Of a DNA stretch of 28,460 nucleotides, positions 1-9,800 are shown piece after piece. Numbering within the stretch: the stretch's first letter is position 1; each line of letters starts with the position of its first letter. Both the position numbers and the translations under genes were made by a program. Below the pieces are notes generated by a model. The model saw only the letters and a program-made list of their open reading frames with translations, searched no databases and had not been told where the DNA came from. Source of the stretch: Chrysochromulina tobinii (taxonomy: Eukaryota; Haptophyta; Prymnesiales; Chrysochromulinaceae); NCBI GenBank assembly GCA_001275005.1, contig JWZX01002193.1:1-28460 (forward strand), in the 5' to 3' direction.

Positions 1-1
1 C

Positions 2-1179
2 ACGACGCTTAAGGAGCTCGATTTGCGTGGCAGCAACATTGGTGGTTCAGCAGGAGCCAAGCACGTGGCCAAGATGGTAGGCGTCAACGGCGCGCTGACG
101 AAGCTGTCGCTCGCCCATAACAGGTTGGAGAAGGAGGGCACCAAGGCCATCTGCGAGGCTCTCAAACAGAACAAGACGCTCAAGGAGCTCGATCTGTCTG
201 GTAGAGCTATTGGCGGGGAAGCAGGCGCTAAGCATGTGGCAGACATGCTTGGCGTCAACGGCGGGCTGACACGCGTCGACGTCCGCCGTAACAACATCGC
301 GGGCGACGGCGCTGCGCAGCTCGCAGCCGCTGTCCTTGGCAACCTCAAGATCGAGATGTTCAACGAGATCCCGATCAAGGAAATGCGCGCCAACTCGCTC
401 ACGGAGCTGGACCTGAAGGGGAAGGACGTCGGAGTCGAGGGAGTCATGGTCGTGGCGGGACTCATACCCGTCATGGGCGGGCTGACCAAAATATCACTCG
501 CCCAAAACAAGTTGGAGGAGGAGGGCACCAAGGCCATCTGCGAGGCACTAGAACAGAACAAAACGCTCAAGGAGCTTGACATCAGCGGCAATGTGTATGG
601 CAGCAACATTGGAGGGTCAGCAGGAGTCAAGCACGTGGCCAAGATGCTTGGCGTCAACGGCGGGCTGACAAGCCTGGACCTCTCCAGCAACCAGCTTTGC
701 GGCCTGGATCGTTATGGGCGTGGAACTTACACTGCAGAAGGGATCACAGCAATTGCTGACGCTCTGCGCGTCAATGGCGCGCTGACGAACATCGAGTAAG
801 TTTGACGCTCAAAATCTGACAAACTTGATTCGTAGCAGCCACTAACTTGCTGATTGCCAGTTGAATGCTCTCATTTGCTCTCGTTTGTTGCGCAGTCTCA
901 GCCACAACTGGCTTGGTGCAGAGGGGGCAGCAGCTCTAGCTCCAGCACTCGCTGCTAATGGCGTGCTGACGAAAATCAAGTAAGTTTGTCCCCCCCAAAC
1001 CAAACTTGAATTGTCACTGCCACTTGCCTTGTTGATGGCCAATGCGGAAGGAAGGATACTTCCACAACCTTCCTGTCTGCATCCTGTACAGGCTGTCAAT
1101 TAACTTCATTGGTGAGGAAGGGGAGGCCTTGATTCGTAAGGAACTGCAAGGAAAGGCTGGATTTGAGCTGCTTTTCTGA
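2..1179 (+). CDS. Leucine-rich-repeat protein, 3' part (ribonuclease-inhibitor-type LRRs), three exons visible
   Basis: The reading frame is already open at base 2, so the 5' end lies outside the window. I assemble join(2..795, 896..979, 1092..1179), about 321 residues ending in a TGA stop at 1177-1179. The product is a series of roughly 28-residue LRR units of the ribonuclease-inhibitor/NLRC type, with motifs such as LKELDLSG, GAKHVADMLGVNGGLT and EGTKAICEAL. One unit (about 340-480) is divergent (IPIKEMRANSLTELDLKGK). Both introns have GTAAGT donors and CAG acceptors, and both sit in phase 2 at the same point of the repeat, after LT-x-I. Splicing restores the LRR register (LTNI-DLSHNWLGAEGAAALA). 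LRRs of this type form curved protein-binding scaffolds. No partner, enzyme domain or membrane segment is visible here, so the cellular role is unknown. Confidence 0.85.
796..895 (+). other. Intron 1 of the LRR gene (GT-AG, phase 2)
   Basis: The 100-bp intron begins GTAAGTTTG and ends TTGCGCAG after a pyrimidine-rich run. Reading through it gives an immediate TAA in the LRR frame at 797-799. Removing it continues the repeat as LTNI-DLSHNWLG. Its interior resembles intron 2. Confidence 0.85.
980..1091 (+). other. Intron 2 of the LRR gene (GT-AG, phase 2)
   Basis: The 112-bp intron begins GTAAGTTTG and ends CCTGTACAG. Splicing gives LTKI-KLSINFIGEEGEAL followed by a short C-terminal tail. It shares several blocks with intron 1 in the same order (GTAAGTTTG, AAACTTGA, a GCCACT...CTTG...TTGATGGCCA-like block). 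Confidence 0.82.
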
Positions 1180-1726
1180 GGAACAACTTTATGCGCACGA
1201 ACAATGACGATCTGAAGGCGCTCATGACGGGCAGTCTAGCTGAAAATGGAAAAAGTAAGTGTGGGGGTTCAAGAGGACGGCCGCGACCCCATGCAGGCGA
1301 CCCGTGGGTATCGACCGTGGGTATGTCTATCGCCGCTCTTGATCGATTGGTATCTAATGCATTAGTCTAATTGCAGCACGCACCCCGTGCCGACGATCGT
1401 GTTGCCGATGCCAACGGCTGTGGCGACGGTACGGTGGCGGCGCGAGGCTGCGGTCGGGTGAGGTCATGGGTGAGGTGCGTGTGCGTCACCGGGTCCGACG
1501 GTCTCGTTGGCAGCTTTGATGGAACAGATCCAACAAAGCGCCCATGATTGTGCTGCCGAGCGACCATTGTGCATCAGTGCGGCAAGTACAAGAAGGAGGG
1601 CGAAAAGGGGCGCGCCGATCGCGGTTCGATCTACCCCGAACAGCTGAGCGACAAGTGCACGTGTATACACCAACACCGTTATCTGCGCGGTGCATCGTTC
1701 CTGAATGCGTAAATGGTTCGCCCAGT
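1180..1726. other. Intergenic region between convergent LRR and oxygenase genes; possible 3'-UTR intron
   Basis: No convincing gene is seen. The first 75 bases after the LRR stop remain open in another frame and end at a good donor (GTAAGT at 1255). A plausible acceptor (CTAATTGCAG, ending 1376) follows, so a 122-bp intron in the 3' UTR or in an alternative transcript is possible. The rest (1377-1726) should hold the 3' end of the minus-strand oxygenase gene. I see no terminator-like or RNA-gene structure. Confidence 0.4.
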
Positions 1727-2767
1727 TCATGCATCATTCAACGCGTCGAGCCACTCGCGCGGCAGGCTTCGCATGGGATCACCCAGTTGGCGCACCCAGA
1801 GCTGTGCGACCCATTTGGTGGTACGCGCGGGCTGCGCCTCGTGCCACAGCCTCTTGTCAAGGGTGCCATCGAGCAGCCCAGGCGAGAAGAGAATCGCGCG
1901 TCCACGCCGCGGCTGCACGCGCACGCCCACGTGCTGAAAGTTGGTGGCACCGCCGTCCTCCTGCGGCAGACTGTTGAGGTAGATGAGCAGCGTGGCGACA
2001 CGCTGACCGCCACCGCCGAAAAAATTGGGGGCGTCCGGCTCATGCGGGTCGGCGCCATCAAAGTGGCCTTCGTATCGCTGCCCGGGTTCGTACCGAGCCA
2101 CTTGCAAGTCTTCGAACTCAGGAAAGCCGCGGTGCATCGAGCCGCTGTTGCACCTTGGGAGCAGGCGAGCCGCTCGCTCGAAGACCACCAAGCTGAGAGG
2201 CGCGTCGCGCGGCAGGAAGCCCGTCGAGCTCGTACGGATCTTGGTCACCTTGTCCGACGTCTTCGACGGCTGCAGCAGCGGCGGCGCCAAACGCATCAGT
2301 GCCTCGCACTCGACCGCCGTGAGGAAGCCATCGATCGTGCAGATGGGCGGCACTTCAATAAGGCTCGTGAGCCCGGGGTAATCGTCGGCGACGCAGAGCC
2401 GGGGCCTTTGGTCGTCGTCAGCTTCGTTACGTGCGGCAGCGCGTGCAGCCACGAGCGCCTCATCGATCTGTCGCTGCCACTGCAACAAGTCGACGGCACC
2501 ACTGCACAGCATCTGCGCCTCAGACTTGGTGACCCGACCAACCGACACATAATTTCGGTCGCAGCGAGGGCCGTGGCCTTGGCCGATCGTGCACAGCCCG
2601 CAGCAATGCGTCGGATGCCATGTGACTGCCAACCCGCAGCCAGCGGCACACGGTTTGTAGCGCCTGGGTATCGGGCGACCAGCATGCTTGCGGATGCGCC
2701 AGCGAGAGCACGTGCAGCTGCTGACACGCGACACGCTGAGCGGCGTCGGTAGCACAGCTGCCGCCAT
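1727..2767 (-). CDS. Prolyl 4-hydroxylase-like 2-oxoglutarate/Fe(II) dioxygenase with N-terminal Cys/His-rich module
   Basis: This 346-residue protein starts at an ATG at 2767. The C-terminal half (about 140-330) has the P4H alpha-subunit-like double-stranded beta-helix core. The iron-binding HxD is H235 and D237 in RYEGHFDG, the distal histidine is H309 in RLWHEAQPA, and the 2-oxoglutarate-binding lysine is K318. Typical P4H context surrounds them (ARYEPGQRY, ATLLIYLN, GGATNF). Family members hydroxylate peptidyl proline or related residues using O2, Fe2+ and 2-oxoglutarate; the substrate here is unknown. Residues about 39-70 form a compact cluster (C40, C44, H51, H54, C55, C56, C59, H65, C69) that could bind zinc. 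No clear signal peptide or membrane segment is seen, so an ER location is not supported by sequence. The core assignment is firm. The first 35 residues are the least certain part. Confidence 0.85.
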   Translation of the reverse strand: MAAAVLPTPLSVSRVSSCTCSRWRIRKHAGRPIPRRYKPCAAGCGLAVTWHPTHCCGLCTIGQGHGPRCDRNYVSVGRVTKSEAQMLCSGAVDLLQWQRQIDEALVAARAAARNEADDDQRPRLCVADDYPGLTSLIEVPPICTIDGFLTAVECEALMRLAPPLLQPSKTSDKVTKIRTSSTGFLPRDAPLSLVVFERAARLLPRCNSGSMHRGFPEFEDLQVARYEPGQRYEGHFDGADPHEPDAPNFFGGGGQRVATLLIYLNSLPQEDGGATNFQHVGVRVQPRRGRAILFSPGLLDGTLDKRLWHEAQPARTTKWVAQLWVRQLGDPMRSLPREWLDALNDA

Positions 2768-2778
2768 CTCTTACCGGT

Positions 2779-2914
2779 ACAGAACAGTACAGAAAGAGAA
2801 CTTTGAAACTTACCAAGCTACCTACACATTGGCAGGACCCCCTGAATTGCGGTGGGGGAATTTGAAGGGGATGTCGGCGTGGGAGTAAGGCGGCATGCGG
2901 CACAGAACAGTACA
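2779..2914. repeat. Pair of 13-bp direct repeats near the telomeric tract
   Basis: ACAGAACAGTACA occurs at 2779-2791 and again at 2902-2914. The palindrome TACCGGTAC overlaps or adjoins both copies (2772-2780 and 2917-2925), and a third degenerate version (TACCAGTAC) sits at about 2984-2992. The copies bracket the start of the oxygenase gene's upstream region. Function is unknown. Confidence 0.6.
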
Positions 2915-2929
2915 TGTACCGGTACGTTG

Positions 2930-2964
2930 TTAGGGTTAGGGTTAGGGTTAGGGTTAGGGTTAGG
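2930..2964 (+). repeat. Interstitial telomeric repeat, (TTAGGG)5 plus TTAGG
   Basis: Five perfect TTAGGG units are followed by a partial sixth. The tract is preceded by GTACGTTGTT (2922-2931) and followed by the same ten bases at 2989-2998. TTAGGG is the telomere repeat of many eukaryotes, including several algal groups. Genes lie on both sides, so this is an internal copy and not a chromosome end. Confidence 0.9.
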
Positions 2965-3848
2965 CGTTAGCCCGGTGTCTTTTTACCAGTACGTTGTTTT
3001 GAAACCACCAAAATGAGGTCGGGCAGGGACGGGAGAGGTGTTCTGTGGGTTTATTATGCTTCGTTCCATACATCAAATTCAGCAGCCGGCTGCAGGATGA
3101 CCGTTGTACCGGGCGCACTGTACACACGTTTGATCTCCTCGGACCTCGCCGTTCCCGTTGTGACTCACATGCCGTCCTCCACGGTAACAAATTGCCATTG
3201 GAGCTGCGCTCGCCGCCGGTGCGGCCACCATCAGCTCGCCCTACATGCGCATCGCTCTGGTGCTTGTCGGCGTCGCCTCAGTGGCTCGAACAGGACTCAT
3301 CACCGGCATTCCCGAGCCGCCGGTTGGCGCGAAGAAGGAGTAGAAAGCGCGTAGATTCGTGTTGATCACCCCCACCCCAGAGAGCCTGCTCTGCACGTGC
3401 AGCCTCTCACGCAGTCGGACACCCAGCCCGTCGCGTCGTCCGTGTAACGTGTCGAGTCCGTCAAAGCCGGGTAGTCCGTTAACGAGCGTCGTCACGCACA
3501 TCTGAGAAGCTCCACGAAATCTACGCAGTAGGCGCACGTTCACGCAACCGAACTGATACACCGATTTTAGAAATGACCAATGTGCACTCCGATTTCGGAG
3601 ACACACGCTCCGAGAGAGCTCTCCGCGTCACAGACGAAAAAGAGACACAGTGTCGTGTGCGGCACGTCGCACGATCGGATCCCGCCTACTAAATGGTGGC
3701 GCGTCGACCATCACGGGGTCTTTTCTGCTGTGCCGACTGCACGTACGGTACGGCCATGCGAAGAGCCGGCTGGCCGGGCTCCCACGGAGCAGCGGCGTAC
3801 CCTGAACCGCACCTCTTGATCCTCGTGAGTCGCATCGAATAATACATC

Positions 3849-6800
3849 TCAAAACACGCGCTCATCCCACGCCGCCGCGAGAAAGGCGGCGTCCACGGAG
3901 TTGTCGCGCTCCGCTGGCACGCTAGGGACCGCCCAGACGAACAGCGTGCCGCGCTGCGAGCCCGCGAGCACGTACTCATCGCCCGCGCTGAGCGCGAGGC
4001 AACGCAGGGGCCCAGGGCCTGCGGGGCTCTCCTCGCTCAGCGCTCGCAGCTCGTGCAGCACGCTCAGGTCATGAGCACGGCGCAGCACGACGACGCCACG
4101 CTCGCCCGCAGAGATGAGCACATCATTCGTCGAGTCGAAGGCGATTGCATGCAGCCGCTCGCCGGCGCCCGTTGAAGCGAGTGGCGGCTGCTGCCCCCGA
4201 TGGTTGATCGTGAGCGCATGCAGGATGTGATCGGTGCGAGAGTAGAGCACCAAGGTCCCCACAGCGCTCAGGGCGAGCAGGTCGACGGGCGCACTCGCCG
4301 GATGCGGCAGGCTGCGCATGTAGTTGCCCGAGCGCAGGGTGTACACGATGGCCGTGCCGTCGCTCGAGCCACTCAGCACAATGTTCACGTCAGAGCTCGC
4401 CACGACACACGTCACCTCGTCATCATGCCCGTGGAGGACGTGGCGCGGCTTCTCGGGCAGAAGATTCGCTGACGAGGAGCGCGAGGCCGCGGGGATGAGC
4501 GGCCAGACCATTAGCGTCGTGTCGCGCGCGCCCGTGACGAGCGTGGCGCCGTCGCGCGTGAGCGCCAGGCAGGTCACCACGTCGGTGTGCGCGCGCAGCG
4601 ATTGCAGCGACCGTCCGTCGGAGAGGTGGGAGCACCGTACGGACCTGATGAGGGAGGTCATCAGAGGCAATCAGAGGCAATCAGAGGCCATCAGAGCCCA
4701 TTCGAGCATCGTAAGGACCTGATGAGGGAGGTCATCAGAGCCCATCAGAGGCAATCAGAGGCCATCAGAGCCCATTCGAGCATCGTACGGACCGGTCCCA
4801 ATAGCCGCACGAGAAGAGGTGTCGCCCGTCTGCCGAGACGGCGAAGCGGGTCGCCGGGTGCTCGAGCAGCCCTTCGACGAAGGGAACACCAAATATGGGA
4901 CGGCGCTCGTTGGCTGCGGAGCCGATGAGGACGTCGGCAGCAATCCTGCCCGGCGGCTCGAGCGGGCTGACGCCCGGCTGCCACTTGACAGTGCTGGTGC
5001 GCCGATCGGCGCCCACGCCGACGATACGCTCCGGCGTGAGCGCGACGGCGAGCAGCGGCGCGCGCGAGAGCGGTCGCTCGTGCAGCATGACGGCACACGT
5101 GGGCGCACTCGTGACCGTCGCGAGCGTCGTCGCGAGCGTTGCGGGGTCGAGGGGCGCTCGTGGCGGCGCTCGTGGCGGGTGCGCCTTGGTGAGCAGCTGT
5201 GCGGGCGTGTTGCCGAAATTGGAGATCTGTGCTTCGGTGGCTGCCCGCTCGCGCGGATCGTCCATCGCATCGAGGTCGACCGCCCCCTCGTACGTGAGGT
5301 AGTAGAAGACGTTCAGGCTCTTCTCCGCCTCGACCCCACGCTGCTTATAGCCAAAGACGAGGTCGACCCACTCGTGCAGGTGCGCGCTCACGTGCTCACT
5401 CTCGAGAGCCATCCGATGCTTCCGCACGAAGTCGTGCGGTCCGTTGGCCCAACGCGGGAGCAGCACATCGTCGAGATGCACGCCATCCTGGCGCACCCCG
5501 AGGTGGATGCCGTTCGAGTTGCGCAGGAACTCGGGCAGGTAGTAGAACTCGGGGATCAGCTCCTTCACGTCGGCGGTGTTGGTGCACGCGGCCTCGAAGG
5601 TGGCGCCGATGCTGTGGAAGAGCCGGTCCGCATGGTCGAAGAAGCCGCCCTGTAGCCGTATGGCGAGGGTCGTCATCGGCTCCAATCGGATCATGTAGAA
5701 CAGCATGATCGAGGCGGACGAGTAGTGCGAGCCGTAATGGAACGGCGGGGGCTGCCCCTCGACGCCCTCCCCATGCATCTCCTTGAGCTGCTCGTACCTC
5801 ACCTTCACCTCTTCGGCGCGCGCTGGCCGGAGCGCGCCCATCGGCTTCGAGAGGTCCCGGAAGGTCGCCGGGTTGTCGAGGTCGAGCGTCTCGCTGCTAT
5901 AGTCCTGCAGCACCCAGGGGAAGACCGGGTACTGGTTCGGGTCGTTGTACGTGCGCCCGGCGAGCGTGTTGAGGCGCATCAAGAACTCAAAGTTGGAGAT
6001 CTGGCGCGACTGCCAGCGGGCACTGAGCTCCTTGACCCATTTCGTGTCGGACGGCGAGATGACGTTGGCGCTCGGGCACGCGTAGCGCAGCTTCGAGAGC
6101 AGCCGGCGGCGCCCGGGCTTGTTGCGCAGGTTGAGGAACACGGGCGGGGCGTCGCGGAAGAAGAGCTCGATCGCGCTCGCGCGTAGCAGGTAGCGCCGTC
6201 GGTGCACCTCGCTCATCGAGCTCAGCTGCCAGTCCTTCTCCCGCGGCGGCTTGGTCTCTGGCTTCTCGCCGCGCTGGCGCACTTCCCATTTGGCGAGCTC
6301 CTCGCTCAGCTGGCGCTCGGCTTCGGCCAAATCCGGCACAAACGTGAGGCGCGTCGTCCCGAGCTCGAGCGTACCGGCGATGACGCGCTGCGGCGTCACC
6401 AGATCGCAGGCGAACTCGTACTGCACGGGACGGCGCGACTCCTCGGCAGCTGGCTGTGCGACATCCTGGGGCGTGAGCGAGAGCGCGCGTGCGAGGGGAT
6501 CACCCTCGAGGCCCTCCGCCGCCTTGGCCTTCGTCTCGTCCCACTCCTCGCCGTCCGAGCCCTCGCAGAGCTTGCGCAGCGCCACCCCACTCGGCAGCAG
6601 CAGCAGACCCGCCCTCTCATCGAGAGACGCTCCCTGCGCTCCCTGCTGCGCCTCGTCCGCTTCAGCGACGGAGCGACGCGCCTTGGACGCGCTCTCGTGG
6701 CGCGTGCCATGCTCGAGCCTCTTGAGTCGGCAGCGCTGGCGCAGCGCGTTCTCAGAGCGGCTCAGGCGCACGAACGCCTCTGCCTTGAGCCGAGACTGCG

Positions 6801-9800
6801 GCGCCGCCCAAGGGGCGCGCTGATGCGTCAAGTAGCGCTGCAGCTTGAGCCAGAGGCGCGCCACCAGCCGCTCCTGATGCCCGTGCGAGCGCACGAGCTC
6901 ATCACGGCGCGCCGTCTCCTCCTCATGCAGCAGCACCATGCGGTTCTGCCACACGTCGGAGCCGCGCTCAAGCTCCTGCGCTTCGCGTTGCCGCTGAAGC
7001 TCGTGGGAGGCGCGAAGCCGCTGCAGCACGCCGCCGTTGGTCGCCATCGCCAAGCCCGCGTCGTGGCACTGGGTCTGGTGATGGGCTCGCATCACCTGCT
7101 GCAGCAGCGGCATGCACGCGGCTTGCCATGAGATCGAGTGGAGATCGCGTGCTGCCGAGACGCGCTGCTGGCGCGCGAAGGGGTAGGGCTCGAAGAGGGT
7201 CATCAGCATCATCATCAGCTGCTCGAGCTCTCTCTGGCGCTCGGCAAGGGCGGTGCTGTCGGTCAGGCTGATGCCATTCAAGCGCGCTGTCGCAGCTGAA
7301 GCAGCGGTGGTGGGGAGGCTGCTGCCGGCGGCGGCGGGCACAATGTCGGCGAGGATGGCGTGCAGCCACGTGAGCGCGAAAAGCAGTGCGCCTTGGCAGC
7401 ACGAGGCGTTGGCGGCGGCGGTGCCGGGGAGCAGCCGGCTGCACTGGCGTTCGAGGACGTCCGCTTGCCACTGGCCGCACATATATTGGAGCCGCTGCCG
7501 GCGCATCGTGAGGTTCGTGACCTTTTGGACGCGATGGGGCTGCACGTGTGTCGCAGGCTGCAGGAGCCGCAGGAGCTGCCCGAGCCGCGCCAGGTTGGCG
7601 AGCCACGCCGGCTGCGGCAGCTCATGCGAGGCCAGCGAACGGAGAAGCAACACGAGCGCCAACCAGTACAGCCCTCCCTCGAGCTCCGATCTGGGCTCGT
7701 CCTCGAGATCGGCGAGATCGGCCGCCTCGACGCCGCCATCCATCGGCGTGGGCGCCAGCGGTGTGGGCGTGGGCAGCAGCGCGCCGATGCTCCCTACTGT
7801 CAAGCGAGAGCTCGAGGAGGAGATCTGAGTACCTATGATCTCGCCGCTACTCCGTGCTGTCAAGCCGAGGCCGAGTGGCGGCGGGCTAATCGAGCCTACC
7901 GGCGTCTCGATGGCTCCTGCGAGGCCAGCCAGATCCGACCACGCTGGGGTGCCGGCGCCCGCGCCGGCGCCGCCAGACTGCCCTTGGACGATCGACTGCC
8001 CGTGGACGAGCGGCGGCGCGGCGCCACCAGCCGGCTTCCGAGGGCGTGTGGGCTGCCGCACCTCCCTCCCCACCTGAGCCAAGGTGTAGACCGTCCAAAG
8101 TTTGCGCACCGGCTCCCAGTCCTTCGCGGGCGCCGTGGTGCTCACGAGGACGCCGAGCAGGTGGAGCAGCAGCTCGAGGCACACCATCACCACGGAGAGA
8201 TCGGCCACATCGAGCCGCGGGCTCAGCGGCAGGATCCAACTCCAATCTGGAACACTCTCGAGCTCCGCTGCCTGGGGCTCTCCACTGCCACCGCTCCCGC
8301 CACCGCCGCCCCCGCCACTGACACCGCCCCCGCCATTCTCGTCAAAGATGAAACGCTTCGCAAAAGTGAGGAGCTGTTCGAGGTTGTCTCCCCACACAGG
8401 TGGCTTGCCTGCCGCGCCCGAGCCGCTGTAGCGCGAGGGGGCGGGCGAGGCGGCGGCGCAGTGCGCGGGCAGCTTCGACATGAGTGCAGTGATCACCCCT
8501 TCTAGCATCCCCCGCGACACCGATCGCACGTGCGCCGCCGTGGTAGACGCACCGGCCGGCTCGGCGGCAAGGGGAGCGGCAGTGGTGGCGGCGGCGGCGG
8601 TGGCGGCGTCAGTGAGCACGATGCGCACGTATCCAAAGCTCTGCTGGAGCGTGCGCCATCCCGCCTCGCGATGGAGGAGTGCATGCAAGTGGACCACCAG
8701 CAGAAGGTCTTGCAGCATCGGGAGCAGCTGATCAGCTGCCTTGCTCGGCTGCGTATTGGGATCGTCGCGGAGCGCAACTGCCGGCGGCAGCCGGGAGGTG
8801 CCGCCAGTGCCGCCACTGCCAATCCCTCCGGATCCGGGCACGCTACTGCTGCCTCCATCCGCGGTGCCTTCTCGGCTCGCGCTGTCGTGGGCTCTGGACG
8901 AGGGCACCAGCAGCTGCAGCAGCGAGCGCTGCCACGCGGGCACATCGAGCATCGCGTCGCAGTTGGCGGGGTGCACGCAGCAGAGCTGCGTGAGGTGTAG
9001 CAGGGCCTGGCGCTGTAAGCTGACCGCCGCCGTCGGCAGCAGCTGCAGCACGGTGCCGAGCAGCTGTGGGAAAACGACGCGGGCCCCCGACAGATTCTCC
9101 GACAGTGTGGTCAGGTCGGGCGTGACCTTCGCAGCCTTCCCGATGAGTGTATCCATCAGCGCCGAGTACGTGGTCTTCGAGAGCGCCGCGCCGCCCAGGG
9201 CGAACGTGACCCGTGACCAGATCGCGGCCGGGGGAGGGAACAAGGCAGCTGAGGCGCCCAGAAGCAGCCCAAGCAGCCGAAGCGCCGCCAAGCGCAGCAG
9301 CTCAGCGTCACCGTGCATCAGATCGACGAGGGTGTCGTACATGGTCTCCTCTCCCAGCTGAGCGAGCTCCGTCAGTCGCGCCACGAGCGCCATCCCGCAT
9401 GGGCTGAGGGCGCTCGGGATGGCGCTCGGGATGGCGCTCGGGATGGCGCTCGGGATGGCGCTCGGGATGGCGCTCGGGATGGCGCTCGGGATGGCCTCGC
9501 TGAGAGGCGTGAGCCAGTCAATTAGTAGCTTGAGCACGTCGATCAAGACCCACGCATCGCGGCACGAGCGCAGCACGGCCACGAGGCACTTGGCGTCTGC
9601 TCGTGTGAGCTCCGCCTCCGCAAGCACTTGGAGCAGGTTGAACACCTTGCGCCGCAGCCGTTTCAGCCCTTCGTGGTTGGGTCGCTCGCCAATGACCTCA
9701 CCACTCACCGCGTGCCGAAGGGGCTGCCGAGCAAAGGAGGTCGCCGAAGGCTGGCGCCAGTAGTATACCTCGAGGTCGTCGAGCAGCCTCTGCAGGCTGA

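Larger units (their letters stand above)
2768..3848. other. Gene-poor spacer upstream of the oxygenase gene, with an interstitial telomere tract
   Basis: No ORF here resembles a protein family. The part next to 2767 should contain the oxygenase promoter. The part next to 3848 should contain the 3' end of the BEACH gene. Between them lie short repeats around 2772-3000 (a palindromic TACCGGTAC twice, ACAGAACAGTACA twice) and the TTAGGG tract. I see nothing else from 3000 to 3848. Confidence 0.5.

Noticed and set aside
1544-2752. 402-residue plus-strand ORF opposite the oxygenase gene
   Set aside because: Arg/Ala/His-rich translation with no domain; the opposite strand has a full P4H catalytic set, so this is an antisense shadow of GC-rich coding DNA.
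2899-3000. True chromosome end at the TTAGGG tract
   Set aside because: Only about 35 bp long, with unique sequence and genes on both sides.
3000-3848. Several 70-120-residue ORFs on both strands
   Set aside because: They overlap one another, have no motif and show random-looking composition.
6202-7131. 309-residue plus-strand ORF
   Set aside because: Antisense to the BEACH gene; Leu/Arg-rich low-information translation without motifs.
7360-8505. 381-residue plus-strand ORF
   Set aside because: Antisense to the BEACH gene; composition typical of a shadow frame.
9409-9492. Possible CRISPR-like array
   Set aside because: Contiguous 12-bp units with no spacers, lying in frame inside a eukaryotic coding exon.
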